Below are positions 1 to 10,000 of a stretch of DNA of 64,000 nt, in pieces (the first letter of the stretch is position 1; each line of letters starts with the position of its first letter). Source of the DNA: Streptomyces venezuelae (lineage in GTDB: Bacteria; Actinomycetota; Actinomycetes; Streptomycetales; Streptomycetaceae); the NCBI RefSeq assembly GCF_008642355.1, contig NZ_CP029193.1:4426001-4490000 (forward strand), read 5' to 3'. Under the pieces are notes generated by a model. That model saw only the letters and a program-made list of their open reading frames with translations, had not been told where the DNA came from and made no database searches. Made by a program: the position numbers and the translations under genes.

Positions 1-2
1 AC

Positions 3-977
3 ACGTTCGGTCCCGTCTCCGACAACGCGCAGGGCATCGCCGAGATGTCCGGTGACGTCGAGGGCGCGGGCGCGCAGGTCCTCACCGACCTGGACGCCGT
101 CGGCAACACCACCAAGGCCATCACCAAGGGCATCGCCATCGCGACCGCGGTCCTCGCGGCCTCGGCGCTCTTCGGGTCGTACCGCGACGCCATCGCGGAA
201 GCGGCCAAGGACGTCGGCGAGAAACTCGGCGACGGCGCCCCGATGAACCTCGTGATGGACATCTCACAGCCCAACAACCTGGTGGGCCTGATCCTCGGCG
301 CCGCGGTCGTCTTCCTCTTCTCGGGGCTCGCGATCAACGCGGTGTCGCGGTCGGCGGGCGCCGTGGTCTACGAGGTGCGGCGGCAGTTCCGTGAGAAGCC
401 CGGGATCATGGACTACACCGAGCAGCCCGAGTACGGGCGCGTCGTCGACATCTGCACCAAGGACGCGCTGCGCGAGCTGGCCACGCCGGGGCTGCTCGCC
501 GTGCTCACGCCGATCGCGGTCGGCTTCTCGCTCGGCGTCGGCGCACTCGGCTCGTTCCTCGCGGGCGCCATCGGCACGGGCACGCTCATGGCGGTCTTCC
601 TCGCCAACTCCGGCGGTGCCTGGGACAACGCCAAGAAGCTCGTCGAGGACGGGCACCACGGCGGCAAGGGCAGCGAGGCGCATGCCGCGACCGTCATCGG
701 CGACACGGTGGGCGACCCGTTCAAGGACACCGCGGGTCCCGCGATCAACCCCCTGCTGAAGGTGATGAACCTGGTGGCGCTGCTCATCGCGCCCGCGGTC
801 ATCAAGTTCAGCTACGGGGACGACGCCAGCGTCGCGATGCGGGTGCTGATCGCGGCGCTCTCCATCGCGGTCATCATCGGCGCGGTCTACCTCTCCAAGC
901 GGCGCGGCATCGCCGTCGGGGACGAGGGCAACTCCGAGCGGGTGGCCAAACCGGCCGACCCGGCGGTCGTCTCGTAG
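3..977 (+). CDS. hppA: Membrane-bound proton-translocating pyrophosphatase, C-terminal part
   Basis: Integral membrane enzyme coupling pyrophosphate hydrolysis to ion pumping. The gene is cut by the left edge; about 324 C-terminal residues are present, and the reading frame is open from base 3. Conserved family motifs are visible: GNTTKAITKG near the start, SGGAWDNAKK in the middle, and GDTVGDPFKDTAGPAIN before the last helices. Several hydrophobic helices alternate with these loops. The Lys in GNTTKA, where potassium-dependent enzymes carry Ala, marks the potassium-independent H+-pumping class (family knowledge). A hairpin at 1034-1069 follows the stop codon. Identification is secure; the N-terminal half is not in the window. 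Confidence 0.95.
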   Translation, partial: TFGPVSDNAQGIAEMSGDVEGAGAQVLTDLDAVGNTTKAITKGIAIATAVLAASALFGSYRDAIAEAAKDVGEKLGDGAPMNLVMDISQPNNLVGLILGAAVVFLFSGLAINAVSRSAGAVVYEVRRQFREKPGIMDYTEQPEYGRVVDICTKDALRELATPGLLAVLTPIAVGFSLGVGALGSFLAGAIGTGTLMAVFLANSGGAWDNAKKLVEDGHHGGKGSEAHAATVIGDTVGDPFKDTAGPAINPLLKVMNLVALLIAPAVIKFSYGDDASVAMRVLIAALSIAVIIGAVYLSKRRGIAVGDEGNSERVAKPADPAVVS

Positions 978-1033
978 CGACCGGGGTTCCGTGACCCGGC
1001 TCGGTGACTCCGAGTCGGGCTCTGCCCAACACG

Positions 1034-1069
1034 CGGGCGGACGGCGCTTTTTGATGCGCTGTCCGCCCG
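1034..1069. terminator. Hairpin terminator after the pyrophosphatase gene
   Basis: A 14-base stem with one mismatch (CGGGCGGACGGCGC pairing with GCGCTGTCCGCCCG) and a T-rich loop lies 57 bases after the pyrophosphatase stop codon. It has no long T tract, which is usual for Streptomyces terminators. Confidence 0.6.
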
Positions 1070-1234
1070 ACGTGTGTCCGCAGAGAGATCCGTGAGCCTT
1101 CTCTCGCGCCCCGTTCCCGTACACCGCTTGGTGCAAATGGCTGCAATAGGGGAGGTACGGAGCCCCCGGCATGCGGATGTCGCCCAGTTGGCGTGTAAGT
1201 TCCGGGGCCGAGAGCCATGGAAGGGACCAATCCG

Positions 1235-1804
1235 GTGAACAAGAAGCTTGCAGCCGCACTGTCCGGCGGTGCGGTACTGGTACTCGCTTTGTCAGGGTGC
1301 AGCAGCGACGACGGCAACAAGAAGCTGGACGACTGGGCCAAGAAGGTCTGCGACTCGGTGCAGCCGCAGTCGAAGAAGATCGCGGACGCCAACGCCGCGA
1401 TCCAGAAGGAGACCTCCGACAACAGCTCGCCGGGTGACGTCCAGAAGACCGACTCCAAGGCGTTCAAGGACATGTCCGACGCCTACAAGTCGATGGGCGA
1501 CTCCGTGAAGAACGCGGGCGCGCCCCCGGTCGACGACGGCAAGAAGAAGACGGACGACGCCGTCAAGGAACTCAACGCCATCTCCAAGTCGTACGGCGAC
1601 CTGAAGAAGCAGGTCGACGGCTTGGACACCAAGAACCAGGCCGACTTCGCCGACGGCCTCAAGGACGTCGCGGGCGAGCTGGACAAGCTCAGCAAGAGCG
1701 GCAACGAGGCCCTGGAGAAACTGCAGGAGGGCGAGGTCGGCAAGGCGATGGGCAAGCAGGACAGCTGCAAGAGCGCGTCCGCCACGCCTTCCGGCAAGAG
1801 CTGA
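1235..1804 (+). CDS. Putative small secreted lipoprotein
   Basis: About 189 residues. A basic N terminus (VNKKLAAAL), a hydrophobic stretch and the lipobox LALSGCSS predict a lipoprotein signal peptide with lipidation at the Cys near residue 25. The rest is hydrophilic, Lys/Asp rich and probably helical, with a pair of Cys residues (KKVCDS and QDSCKS) that could form a disulfide. The GTG at 1235 is preferred to the in-frame ATG at 1217 because GAAGGGA sits at ribosome-binding distance and gives a compact signal peptide. No enzymatic motif is seen. Function is unknown. A strong hairpin follows at 1866-1900. Confidence 0.8.
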   Translation: MNKKLAAALSGGAVLVLALSGCSSDDGNKKLDDWAKKVCDSVQPQSKKIADANAAIQKETSDNSSPGDVQKTDSKAFKDMSDAYKSMGDSVKNAGAPPVDDGKKKTDDAVKELNAISKSYGDLKKQVDGLDTKNQADFADGLKDVAGELDKLSKSGNEALEKLQEGEVGKAMGKQDSCKSASATPSGKS

Positions 1805-1865
1805 CCCTTCCGGCCGTAGGCGCCGCTCTTCCGGCCCTACGTTCCGTACGCTCCCCGACGTTCGT

Positions 1866-1900
1866 GATGCCCTCGGCGCCCACGCGGCGCCGAGGGCATC
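1866..1900. terminator. Perfect hairpin terminator
   Basis: A 15-base perfect stem (GATGCCCTCGGCGCC and its complement) with a 5-base loop lies between the lipoprotein gene and the methyltransferase gene. It probably terminates lipoprotein transcription. Confidence 0.7.
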
Positions 1901-1928
1901 GGCGCGCCGGGCGGGCCACAATGGAGGG

Positions 1929-3443
1929 GTGAGTAACGCCACCCTTCCCCTGCCCTCGTCCGACCGCGCCGACGTCGCCGCCGCCCTGCGCGACGCCCTG
2001 CTCGCCGCCGACTTCACCGCCGACGGGCTGCTCGAGCTGCTCGGGGCCCCCGCCTACGCCGCACTGGCGCGCAGCGAGACCGTGCCCGCGCTGCGGGCCA
2101 CCCGCGGGGACGGGGCCCTCTCGGCGCTCGTACGCCTCTTCCTGCTGCAGGAATCGGTGCCCCACGCGCGCGTGGCCGACGTTCTCCCCGTCGACGTACT
2201 CCTGGAGAGCCACTGGCTGGCCGAGCGGGACGGCGAGCTGTGGGCGACGGTGGACGTGCGGCCGTACGGCGGACCGGGCGGCGAGGACTGGTTCATCGTG
2301 TCCGACCTGGGGTGCGCGGTCGGCGGCGCCGGCGGCATCGGCAAGCACGAGGAGGGCGTCGTCCTCGGCGTGGGCGGCGCGTCCACCACGCTGGCCGGCA
2401 TCACGGTGCGCCTGCCCGTCGCGAGCGCCCTCGACCTCGGCACGGGCTCCGGCATCCAGGCCCTGCACGCCGCGCAGCACGCCACGCGCGTGACCGCCAC
2501 CGACCTCAACCCCCGTGCCCTGCGGTTCACCCGGCTCACCCTGGCGCTGTCCGGGGCCCCGGAGGCGGACCTGCGGGAGGGCTCGCTCTTCGAACCGGTG
2601 GGCGACGAGACGTACGACCTGATCGTCTCCAACCCGCCCTTCGTGATCTCGCCGGGTGCCCGGCTCACGTACCGGGACGGCGGCATGGGCGGGGACGATC
2701 TGTGCCGGTCGCTCGTTCAGGAGGCGGGGGAGCGGTTGAACGAAGGGGGGTACGCGCACTTCCTGGCCAACTGGCAGCACGTGGAGGGCGAGGAGTGGCA
2801 GGACCGGCTGCGGTCCTGGGTGCCGCGCGACTGCGACGCCTGGATCGTGCAGCGCGAGGTGCAGGACATCACGCAGTACGCGGAACTGTGGCTGCGCGAC
2901 GCGGGGGACCACCGCACGGACTCCGCGGAGTACGCCGCGCGGTACGACGCGTGGCTGGACGAGTTCGAGGCGCGGGGCACGCGTGCCGTCGGATTCGGCT
3001 GGATCACGCTCAGGAAGACGGTCGCCGCCGAGCCGTCCGTCACCGTCGAGGAGTGGCCGCACCCCGTCGAGCAGCCGCTCGGCGACACGGTGCGGGAGTT
3101 CTTCGAACGGCAGGAGTACCTGCGCGCGCACGACGACGCCGCGCTGCTCGCCGCGCATTTCAAGCTCGCCGACGAGGTCGTGCAGGAGCAGGTCGGACTG
3201 CCGGGCGCCGAGGACCCCGAGCACGTCGTGCTGCGCCAGAACCGCGGGATGCGCAGGGCCACCAAGGTCGACACCGTGGGCGCCGGGTTCGCGGGCGTCT
3301 GCGACGGCTCGCTGAGTGCCGGGCGCATCCTGGACGCCATCGCGCAACTGGTCGGCGAGGACCCGGTGTTGCTGCGGGACCGTACGCCCGCGCAGATCAG
3401 GCTCCTCGTGGAGCAGGGCTTCCTGCTGCCCGCGTCGGAGTAG
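1929..3443 (+). CDS. Class I SAM-dependent methyltransferase (PrmC/HemK-like fold)
   Basis: 504 residues, GTG start preceded by GGAGGGG. The central domain has SAM motif I (ALDLGTGSGIQAL, about residues 165-178) and the NPPF catalytic motif (VSNPPFVISPG, about residues 234-245) typical of N-methyltransferases that act on glutamine or nucleic-acid bases. An N-terminal helical region of about 150 residues and a C-terminal extension of about 150 residues frame this domain. The actinomycete family with this architecture is annotated only as methyltransferase, and its substrate is not known to me. It is monocistronic between the lipoprotein and a small membrane-protein gene. Confidence 0.88.
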   Translation: MSNATLPLPSSDRADVAAALRDALLAADFTADGLLELLGAPAYAALARSETVPALRATRGDGALSALVRLFLLQESVPHARVADVLPVDVLLESHWLAERDGELWATVDVRPYGGPGGEDWFIVSDLGCAVGGAGGIGKHEEGVVLGVGGASTTLAGITVRLPVASALDLGTGSGIQALHAAQHATRVTATDLNPRALRFTRLTLALSGAPEADLREGSLFEPVGDETYDLIVSNPPFVISPGARLTYRDGGMGGDDLCRSLVQEAGERLNEGGYAHFLANWQHVEGEEWQDRLRSWVPRDCDAWIVQREVQDITQYAELWLRDAGDHRTDSAEYAARYDAWLDEFEARGTRAVGFGWITLRKTVAAEPSVTVEEWPHPVEQPLGDTVREFFERQEYLRAHDDAALLAAHFKLADEVVQEQVGLPGAEDPEHVVLRQNRGMRRATKVDTVGAGFAGVCDGSLSAGRILDAIAQLVGEDPVLLRDRTPAQIRLLVEQGFLLPASE

Positions 3444-3596
3444 GCGCCGAGGGCAGGGGCCGACGGAGGCTGGCGGGGGCCGGTCGGGGTTCGATCAGGC
3501 CAACATCCCCGCCCGCCGTTCACCCCGATTTCGTTCTCCCGCTTCCCGTGCGTGTCAGCCTCCCCGCAGGGGAACTCGGCACGGGGAGGCAGGACC

Positions 3597-3794
3597 ATGG
3601 AGAGCGGGCCAGCGATCTTCGCCGGAACGGTGTTCGCACTGTTCGGCGCAGGACTGCTGATGTGGACGGGTGTGCGTGCCGCGCACCGCGCCCCCGTCGC
3701 CCAGGGTGTGAACCCCGTCGCATCGGTGACGTTCGCGACGCTCGCGGGAGCGGTCGCCCTGCTCCTCGGAGTGTGGTGCTTCACGCGGCTGTGA
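3597..3794 (+). CDS. Small two-helix membrane protein
   Basis: 65 residues with two predicted transmembrane helices (around residues 6-24 and 40-60) joined by a short basic loop (RAAHRAP). The ATG at 3597 is preferred to the upstream in-frame start at 3552 because a GGGGAGG sequence precedes it. No domain is recognised. It lies between the methyltransferase gene and the topA leader in the same orientation. Function is unknown. Confidence 0.7.
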   Translation: MESGPAIFAGTVFALFGAGLLMWTGVRAAHRAPVAQGVNPVASVTFATLAGAVALLLGVWCFTRL

Positions 3795-4168
3795 AGCGGA
3801 GGCAAAGCGGCTGGAGAACGGCCGCGACGCGCCCCCGGCGGCGCACGCCTCCCAGTGATCACACAGGCCTCGTACGGGCTCCGGCCGTGCGAGGTGCTGA
3901 AACAGCGGGTCGCCACTCCGGGCGGCAGGAATGGCGGTAGTCGGGTTACCGTTCGAGTGGCCGTTGCGGGCTTTTCCCGTTTGACACGGGGGCGGGATGT
4001 ACCGTCACACTCCGCAGCGACAGCGCAACGCAAGCCATGCGGGCACTGTCACCGCACTGCCACGAGCATTGCCGTCGCGCAATGCGAGTGAGGGGTGCGA
4101 AGCGGCAGTGCGACCGAGCACTGCTGCCGCGCACTGCCACCGAGCGCCGACCGGAGAGAAGAGCGAAG
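3795..4168 (+). promoter_or_regulatory. topA upstream region with a TTGACA element and GCACTG repeats
   Basis: 374 bases without a gene. A TTGACA hexamer at 3981-3986 is a plausible -35 element; no good -10 was found at 17-base spacing. Between it and the topA start, GCACTG occurs four times (4043, 4054, 4118, 4131), once inverted as CAGTGC near 4104, with near matches GCATTG and GCAATG. In S. coelicolor topA transcription is known to respond to supercoiling; whether these repeats take part is inference. Confidence 0.4.
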
Positions 4169-6991
4169 TTGTCCCCGACCAGCGAGACCGCACAGGGCGG
4201 CCGCCGACTCGTCATCGTCGAGTCGCCTGCCAAGGCGAAGACGATCAAGAGCTACCTCGGCCCCGGCTACGTAGTCGAGGCCAGCGTCGGGCACATCCGC
4301 GACCTCCCCAACGGCGCCGCGGAGGTGCCCGAGAAGTACACCGGCGAGGTGCGCCGCCTCGGCGTGGACGTCGAACACGACTTCCAGCCCATCTATGTCG
4401 TCAACGCCGACAAAAAGGCGCAGGTCAAGAAGCTCAAGGACCTCCTGAAGGAGTCCGACGAACTCTTCCTCGCCACCGATGAGGACCGCGAGGGCGAAGC
4501 CATCGCGTGGCACCTCCTCGAGGTCCTGAAGCCCAAGGTCCCCGTCCACCGCATGGTGTTCCACGAGATCACCAAGGACGCGATCCGCAGCGCCGTCGCC
4601 AACCCGCGCGAGCTCAACAAGCGCATGGTCGACGCCCAGGAGACCCGCCGCATCCTCGACCGCCTCTACGGCTACGAGGTCTCGCCGGTCCTCTGGAAGA
4701 AGGTCATGCCGCGCCTGTCGGCCGGCCGTGTGCAGTCCGTGGCCACCCGCCTCGTCGTCGAGCGCGAACGCGAGCGCATCGCCTTCCGCTCCGCCGAGTA
4801 CTGGGACCTGACCGGCACCTTCGGCACCGGCCGCGCCGGTGACGCCTCCGACCCGTCGCAGCTCGTCGCCCGCCTCACCACGGTCGACGGCAAGCGCATC
4901 GCGCAGGGCCGCGACTTCAACTCCGTCGGACAGCTGAAGGCCAACAGCGCGGGCACCCTCCACCTGGACGAGGCCAACGCCCGCGCGCTGGCCGCCGCCC
5001 TCCAGGACACCGCCTTCTCCGTGCGGTCGGTCGAGTCCAAGCCGTACCGCCGCTCGCCGTACGCCCCGTTCCGTACGACGACGATGCAGCAGGAGGCCTC
5101 GCGCAAGCTGGGCTTCGGCGCGAAGGCCACCATGCAGGTGGCCCAGAAGCTGTACGAGAACGGCTTCATCACGTACATGCGTACGGACTCCACGACCCTG
5201 TCGGACACGGCGGTCGCCGCCGCGCGCTCGCAGGTCACGCAGCTCTACGGCAGCGACTACCTGCCGGACAAGCCGCGCACGTACGCCGGGAAGGTCAAGA
5301 ACGCGCAGGAGGCGCACGAGGCGATCCGACCTTCGGGTGATCGTTTCCGCACGCCCGCCGAGACCGGCCTGACCGGTGACCAGTTCCGGCTCTACGAGCT
5401 CATCTGGAAGCGGACCGTCGCCTCCCAGATGAAGGACGCGACGGGCAACTCCGTCACGGTCAAGATCGGTGGCCGCGCCTCCGACGGCCGCGACGCCGAG
5501 TTCAGCGCGTCCGGCAAGACCATCACCTTCCACGGCTTCCTCAAGGCGTACGTCGAAGGCGCCGACGACCCGAACGCCGAGCTGGACGACCGCGAGCGCA
5601 GGCTGCCGCAGGTCAACGAGGGCGACGCGCTCTCCGCCGACGAGATCTCCGTCGACGGTCACGCGACCAAGCCCCCGGCCCGCTACACCGAGGCCAGCCT
5701 CGTCAAGGAGCTCGAAGAGCGCGAGATCGGCCGCCCGTCGACGTACGCGTCGATCCTCGGCACGATCCTCGACCGCGGATACGTCTTCAAGAAGGGGACG
5801 GCCCTCGTGCCCTCCTTCCTGTCGTTCGCCGTGGTCAACCTGCTCGAGAAGCACTTCGGGCGCCTCGTCGACTACGACTTCACCGCCAAGATGGAGGACG
5901 ACCTCGACCGCATCGCGCGGGGCGAGGCGCAGGCCGTGCCGTGGCTGCGGCGCTTCTACTTCGGTGAGGGCGAGGGCTCCGGCGGCGCCGCCGACGCGGG
6001 CAACGGCGACGGCGACCACCTCGGGGGCCTCAAGGAGCTCGTCACCGACCTCGGCGCGATCGACGCCCGCGAGGTGTCGTCCTTCCCCGTCGGCAACGAC
6101 ATCGTGCTGCGCGTCGGGCGCTACGGCCCCTACATCGAGCGCGGCGAGCGCGACTCCGAGAACCACCAGCGCGCCGACGTCCCCGACGACCTGGCGCCCG
6201 ACGAGCTGACCGTCGAGTACGCGGAGGAGCTGCTCGCCAAGCCGAGCGGCGACTTCGAGCTCGGCGCCGACCCCGAGACCGGCCGCCAGATCATCGCCAA
6301 GGACGGGCGCTACGGGCCGTACGTCACCGAGGTGCTCCCCGAGGGCACCCCGAAGACCGGCAAGAACGCGGTCAAGCCGCGTACGGCCTCCCTCTTCAAG
6401 ACCATGTCCCTCGACACGGTCACTCTGGAGGACGCCCTCAAGCTGATGTCCCTCCCGCGCGTGGTGGGCACCGACGCCGAAGGCGTCGAGATCACCGCGC
6501 AGAACGGGCGGTACGGGCCGTACCTGAAGAAGGGCACCGACTCGCGCTCCATCGACACCGAGGAGCAGCTCTTCACCATCACGCTGGAAGAGGCCCTGGA
6601 GATCTACTCCAAGCCGAAGCAGCGTGGCCGCGCCGCCGCGAAGCCGCCGCTGAAGGAGCTCGGCGAGGACCCGGTCAGCGGGAAGCCTGTCGTCGTCAAG
6701 GACGGCCGCTTCGGGGCGTACGTCACGGACGGCGAGACGAACGCGACGCTGCGGGCGGCCGACTCCGTCGAGGACATCACCCCCGAGCGGGGCTACGAGC
6801 TCCTCGCGGAGAAGCGGGCCAAGGGCCCCGCCAAGAAGACCGCGAAGAAGGCGGCCAAGAAGGCGCCCGCGAAGAAGACCGCCGCCAAGAAGACGGCGGC
6901 CAAGAAGACCACCGCCGCGAAGAAAACGGCCACCAAGAAGACTGCCGCCAAGAAGACGGCCGCTTCGAAGGCCGCTGTTTCGGAGGAGTGA
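4169..6991 (+). CDS. topA: DNA topoisomerase I
   Basis: Type IA topoisomerase that relaxes negative supercoils, about 940 residues. The TTG at 4169 is chosen because it yields the usual Streptomyces N terminus (SPTSETAQGG followed by RRLVIVESPAKAKTI) and has GGAGAG upstream; the longer frame from 4037 gives unlikely sequence. The TOPRIM domain holds the VESPAKAKTI and DEDREGEAI motifs. The catalytic tyrosine is in FITYMRTDS at about residue 336. The C-terminal half has repeated DGRYGPY-type domains instead of zinc fingers. The last 55 or so residues are a Lys/Ala tail built of KKTAAKK units, as in other actinobacterial TopA proteins. Confidence 0.97.
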   Translation: MSPTSETAQGGRRLVIVESPAKAKTIKSYLGPGYVVEASVGHIRDLPNGAAEVPEKYTGEVRRLGVDVEHDFQPIYVVNADKKAQVKKLKDLLKESDELFLATDEDREGEAIAWHLLEVLKPKVPVHRMVFHEITKDAIRSAVANPRELNKRMVDAQETRRILDRLYGYEVSPVLWKKVMPRLSAGRVQSVATRLVVERERERIAFRSAEYWDLTGTFGTGRAGDASDPSQLVARLTTVDGKRIAQGRDFNSVGQLKANSAGTLHLDEANARALAAALQDTAFSVRSVESKPYRRSPYAPFRTTTMQQEASRKLGFGAKATMQVAQKLYENGFITYMRTDSTTLSDTAVAAARSQVTQLYGSDYLPDKPRTYAGKVKNAQEAHEAIRPSGDRFRTPAETGLTGDQFRLYELIWKRTVASQMKDATGNSVTVKIGGRASDGRDAEFSASGKTITFHGFLKAYVEGADDPNAELDDRERRLPQVNEGDALSADEISVDGHATKPPARYTEASLVKELEEREIGRPSTYASILGTILDRGYVFKKGTALVPSFLSFAVVNLLEKHFGRLVDYDFTAKMEDDLDRIARGEAQAVPWLRRFYFGEGEGSGGAADAGNGDGDHLGGLKELVTDLGAIDAREVSSFPVGNDIVLRVGRYGPYIERGERDSENHQRADVPDDLAPDELTVEYAEELLAKPSGDFELGADPETGRQIIAKDGRYGPYVTEVLPEGTPKTGKNAVKPRTASLFKTMSLDTVTLEDALKLMSLPRVVGTDAEGVEITAQNGRYGPYLKKGTDSRSIDTEEQLFTITLEEALEIYSKPKQRGRAAAKPPLKELGEDPVSGKPVVVKDGRFGAYVTDGETNATLRAADSVEDITPERGYELLAEKRAKGPAKKTAKKAAKKAPAKKTAAKKTAAKKTTAAKKTATKKTAAKKTAASKAAVSEE

Positions 6992-7083
6992 CAGCGTCTC
7001 CCGAAGCGGGCGCCACCCGGACCTGACGGTCGTTTGTTCGGGTGGCTCCGCGGGGAGTCGGTCCGTCCAGATAGGCTGGACGG

Positions 7084-10000
7084 ATGACGCGTGCCGAGCA
7101 GCCAACGGCCGGAAACCCGGCCCCCGACGACGCCCTGGTCGCAGATTCCCGAGAGCGTGCCGTCCGCGCCTTGCTGCGCGTACCGCAGCTGAAGAGGTTG
7201 TGGAGCGCCCATCTCGTCGGCAGTGTCGGCGACGCGCTCGCGCTCCTCGTCCTGGTGATCCTCGCGCTCCAGTCGGCCATCGCCGAAGCCGCCTTCGGGG
7301 GCGGCTATCGAGGTGTCGCCCTCGCCGTGACCGCCGTCTTCGGAGCACGCGTCCTCGCGACGCTGCTCTTCGGAGCGGTGCTGCTGGGACCGCTCACCTC
7401 GCTCACCTCACCGGGCGGGCCGCTCGACCGCCGCTGGACCATGGTCGGCGCCGACGGAGTGCGTGCCGCGCTCCTCGTCGTCGCACCCCTGTGGATCGAC
7501 TGGACCCCGGACAACGCCCTCGCGATGATCCTGGTGACGTCCTTCGTGGTCGGCGTCGCCGAGCGCTTCTGGACCGTCGCCAAGGAGAGCGCGGCGCCCG
7601 CGCTGCTGCCCGCGCCGCCCCTGGAGGGCGCGACGGTACGGCCGCTGCCGGACCACATGGACGCGCTGCGGCGCCTGTCCCTGCGTACGGGATTCCTGTC
7701 GCTGCCCCTCGCGGCCGCGACCCTTGTCGCCATCACCCTCATCGGCAACCTGCTCGGCGCCGGTCTCGACTGGTTCGAGCTGCACCAGGCCGGACTCACC
7801 TCCTTCGTGGCCGCCGGGCTCTTCGCCGCGTCCCTGTCGATCCTGTACTTCCTCGAACTTCCCCGTACGCAGACGCCCCGCGCGCGCAGCCCGCTCGAAG
7901 GCCTGCGCAGGCCGCGAACCGGCACCGGCACCGACAAGGGCCGCACCGGCGGCATCCCGCTGTTCGTCGCGGCCTGCGCCGCCGTCTCCGGGGCCGTCGC
8001 GGCGGCCGTCGCCGTCGCCGTGCTGCACGCCAAGGACCTCGGCGGCGGACCCGTCACGTACGGCCTGATCGTGCTCGCCCTGACCGGCGGCACCGCCGTC
8101 GGCATCCGCACCGCGCCGTCCCTGCTCCCCACGCTGTCGCGCCGCAGGCTCCTCGCGCTGGCCATCGCCCTCACCGGCATCGCGCTGCTCGCCGCGGGAC
8201 TCGTGCCCGACGTGACGACCGTGCTGCTGCTCCTGGCACTCTCCGGGGTCAGCGCGGGCGTCACCGCGAACATCGGCCACGCGCTGCTCGACCAGGAGGT
8301 CGAGGACTACCGCAGGGCCCGTACGACGGAACACCTCCACGCGGTCGTACGCCTCACCCTCGCGCTCGGCGCGCTGATCGCCCCCGTCGTGGCCGCCCTC
8401 ATCGGGCCGCACCGCATGGTCAACGGCAAGTTCGTCTTCGACCACGGCGGCGCCGCGTTCACGCTCATGCTGGTCGGCGCGCTGCTCCTGCCGGTGGCCG
8501 CGCTCGTCCTGGCCAAGGCCGACGACCGGCAGGGCGTCCCGCTCCGGCACGACCTGCTCGACGCGCTGCGCGGCGGGGACGACCCGGCGCAGGCGCCCTG
8601 CGCCACCGGCTTCTTCATCGCCCTGGAGGGCGGCGACGGCGCCGGCAAGTCCACGCAGGCCGAGGCGCTCGCCGAGTGGATCCGCGCCAAGGGCCACGAG
8701 GTCGTCGTCACGCGCGAGCCGGGCGCCACGCCCGTCGGCAAGCGGCTGCGCTCGATCCTCCTCGACGTCTCGTCGGCCGGTCTGTCGCACCGCTCCGAAG
8801 CACTCCTGTACGCAGCCGACCGCGCGGAGCACGTCGACACCGTCGTGCGCCCCGCCCTCGAACGCGGCGCCGTGGTCATCTCCGACCGCTACATCGACTC
8901 GTCCGTCGCCTACCAGGGCGCGGGACGTGACCTGTCGCCGACCGAGATCGCCCGCATCAACCGCTGGGCGACCGGCGGCCTCGTACCGAACCTGACGTGC
9001 CTGCTCGACGTGTCGCCCGAGGCGGCCCGCGAGCGGTTCACGGAGGCGCCCGACCGCCTGGAGTCCGAGCCCGCCGAGTTCCACGCGCGTGTGCGCTCCG
9101 GATTCCTCACGCTGGCCGCCGCCGACCCGGGGCGGTACCTGATCGTCGACGCGTCCCAGGAGCCGGAGGCGGTCACGACCGTGATCCGGCACCGGCTCGA
9201 CCTCGTGCTGCCGCTCTCCGAAGCCGAGGTGAAGGCGCAGGAGGAGGCCCGCAAGGCCGCCGAGGAGGAAGCCAGGCGCAAGGCCGAGGAAGAGGCCGCG
9301 CGCAAGGCCGAGGAGGAGCGTCTGGAGCGCGAGCGCCAGGAGCAGCTCGCCAAGCTCCGTGCCGAGGAGGAGGAGCGCAAGCGGCGCGAGCTGGAGGAGG
9401 CCCAGCGTCGCGAGGCCGAGCGGCAGGCCGAGGAGGCCAGGAAGCGTGCCGAGGAGGCACGGCGCAAGGCCGAGGAGGAGAAGGCCAGGCTCCTCGCCGA
9501 GGAGAAGCTGCGGGCGGCCGAAGAGGCGCGGCGCAAGCGCGAGGCCGAGGAAGAGGCGCGGCGGCGCGCCGAGGCGGAGGAGCGGCGGCTCGAGAAGCAG
9601 CGGAAGGCCGAGGAGGCGCTGCTTCGGGCGGAGGAGGCGCGGCGGCTGGCCGCGGCGGCTTCCGCGGCCGCGGCTACGGCGGCTGCGGCTCCGGTGGCTC
9701 CGGCGGCTCCCGCACGCAAGACGTCGGCGGCTCCCGCCAAGACGGGCCCTGCCTCTGAGCAGAAGGCGCCTGCTCCTGAGCAGAAGGCGCCTGCTCCTGA
9801 GCAGAAGGCCCCCGCTCCTGAGCACAAGGCCCCCGCTCCTGAAAAGAAGGCTCCGGCCGCGCCGTCCGTGCCCGACAACGAGACCACCGTGCCGACGCCC
9901 GTGGTGAAGCCCCAGCCTCCGGCCGGTGCCGCCGACGAGACCGCCGTGCTGCCCGCGATCGGTGCCGAGGGGCCGAGCGCGGAGGACACCGCCGTGCTGC

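Noticed and set aside
4049..7348. A long open frame of 1,099 codons antisense to topA
   Set aside because: It is an artefact of high-GC codon bias: the protein is Arg/Val/Leu-rich repeat-like sequence with no family motif, and topA on the other strand is certain.
8997..9758. Gly/Arg-rich 253-codon frame inside tmk
   Set aside because: It is a shifted reading of the coiled-coil part of the tmk gene.
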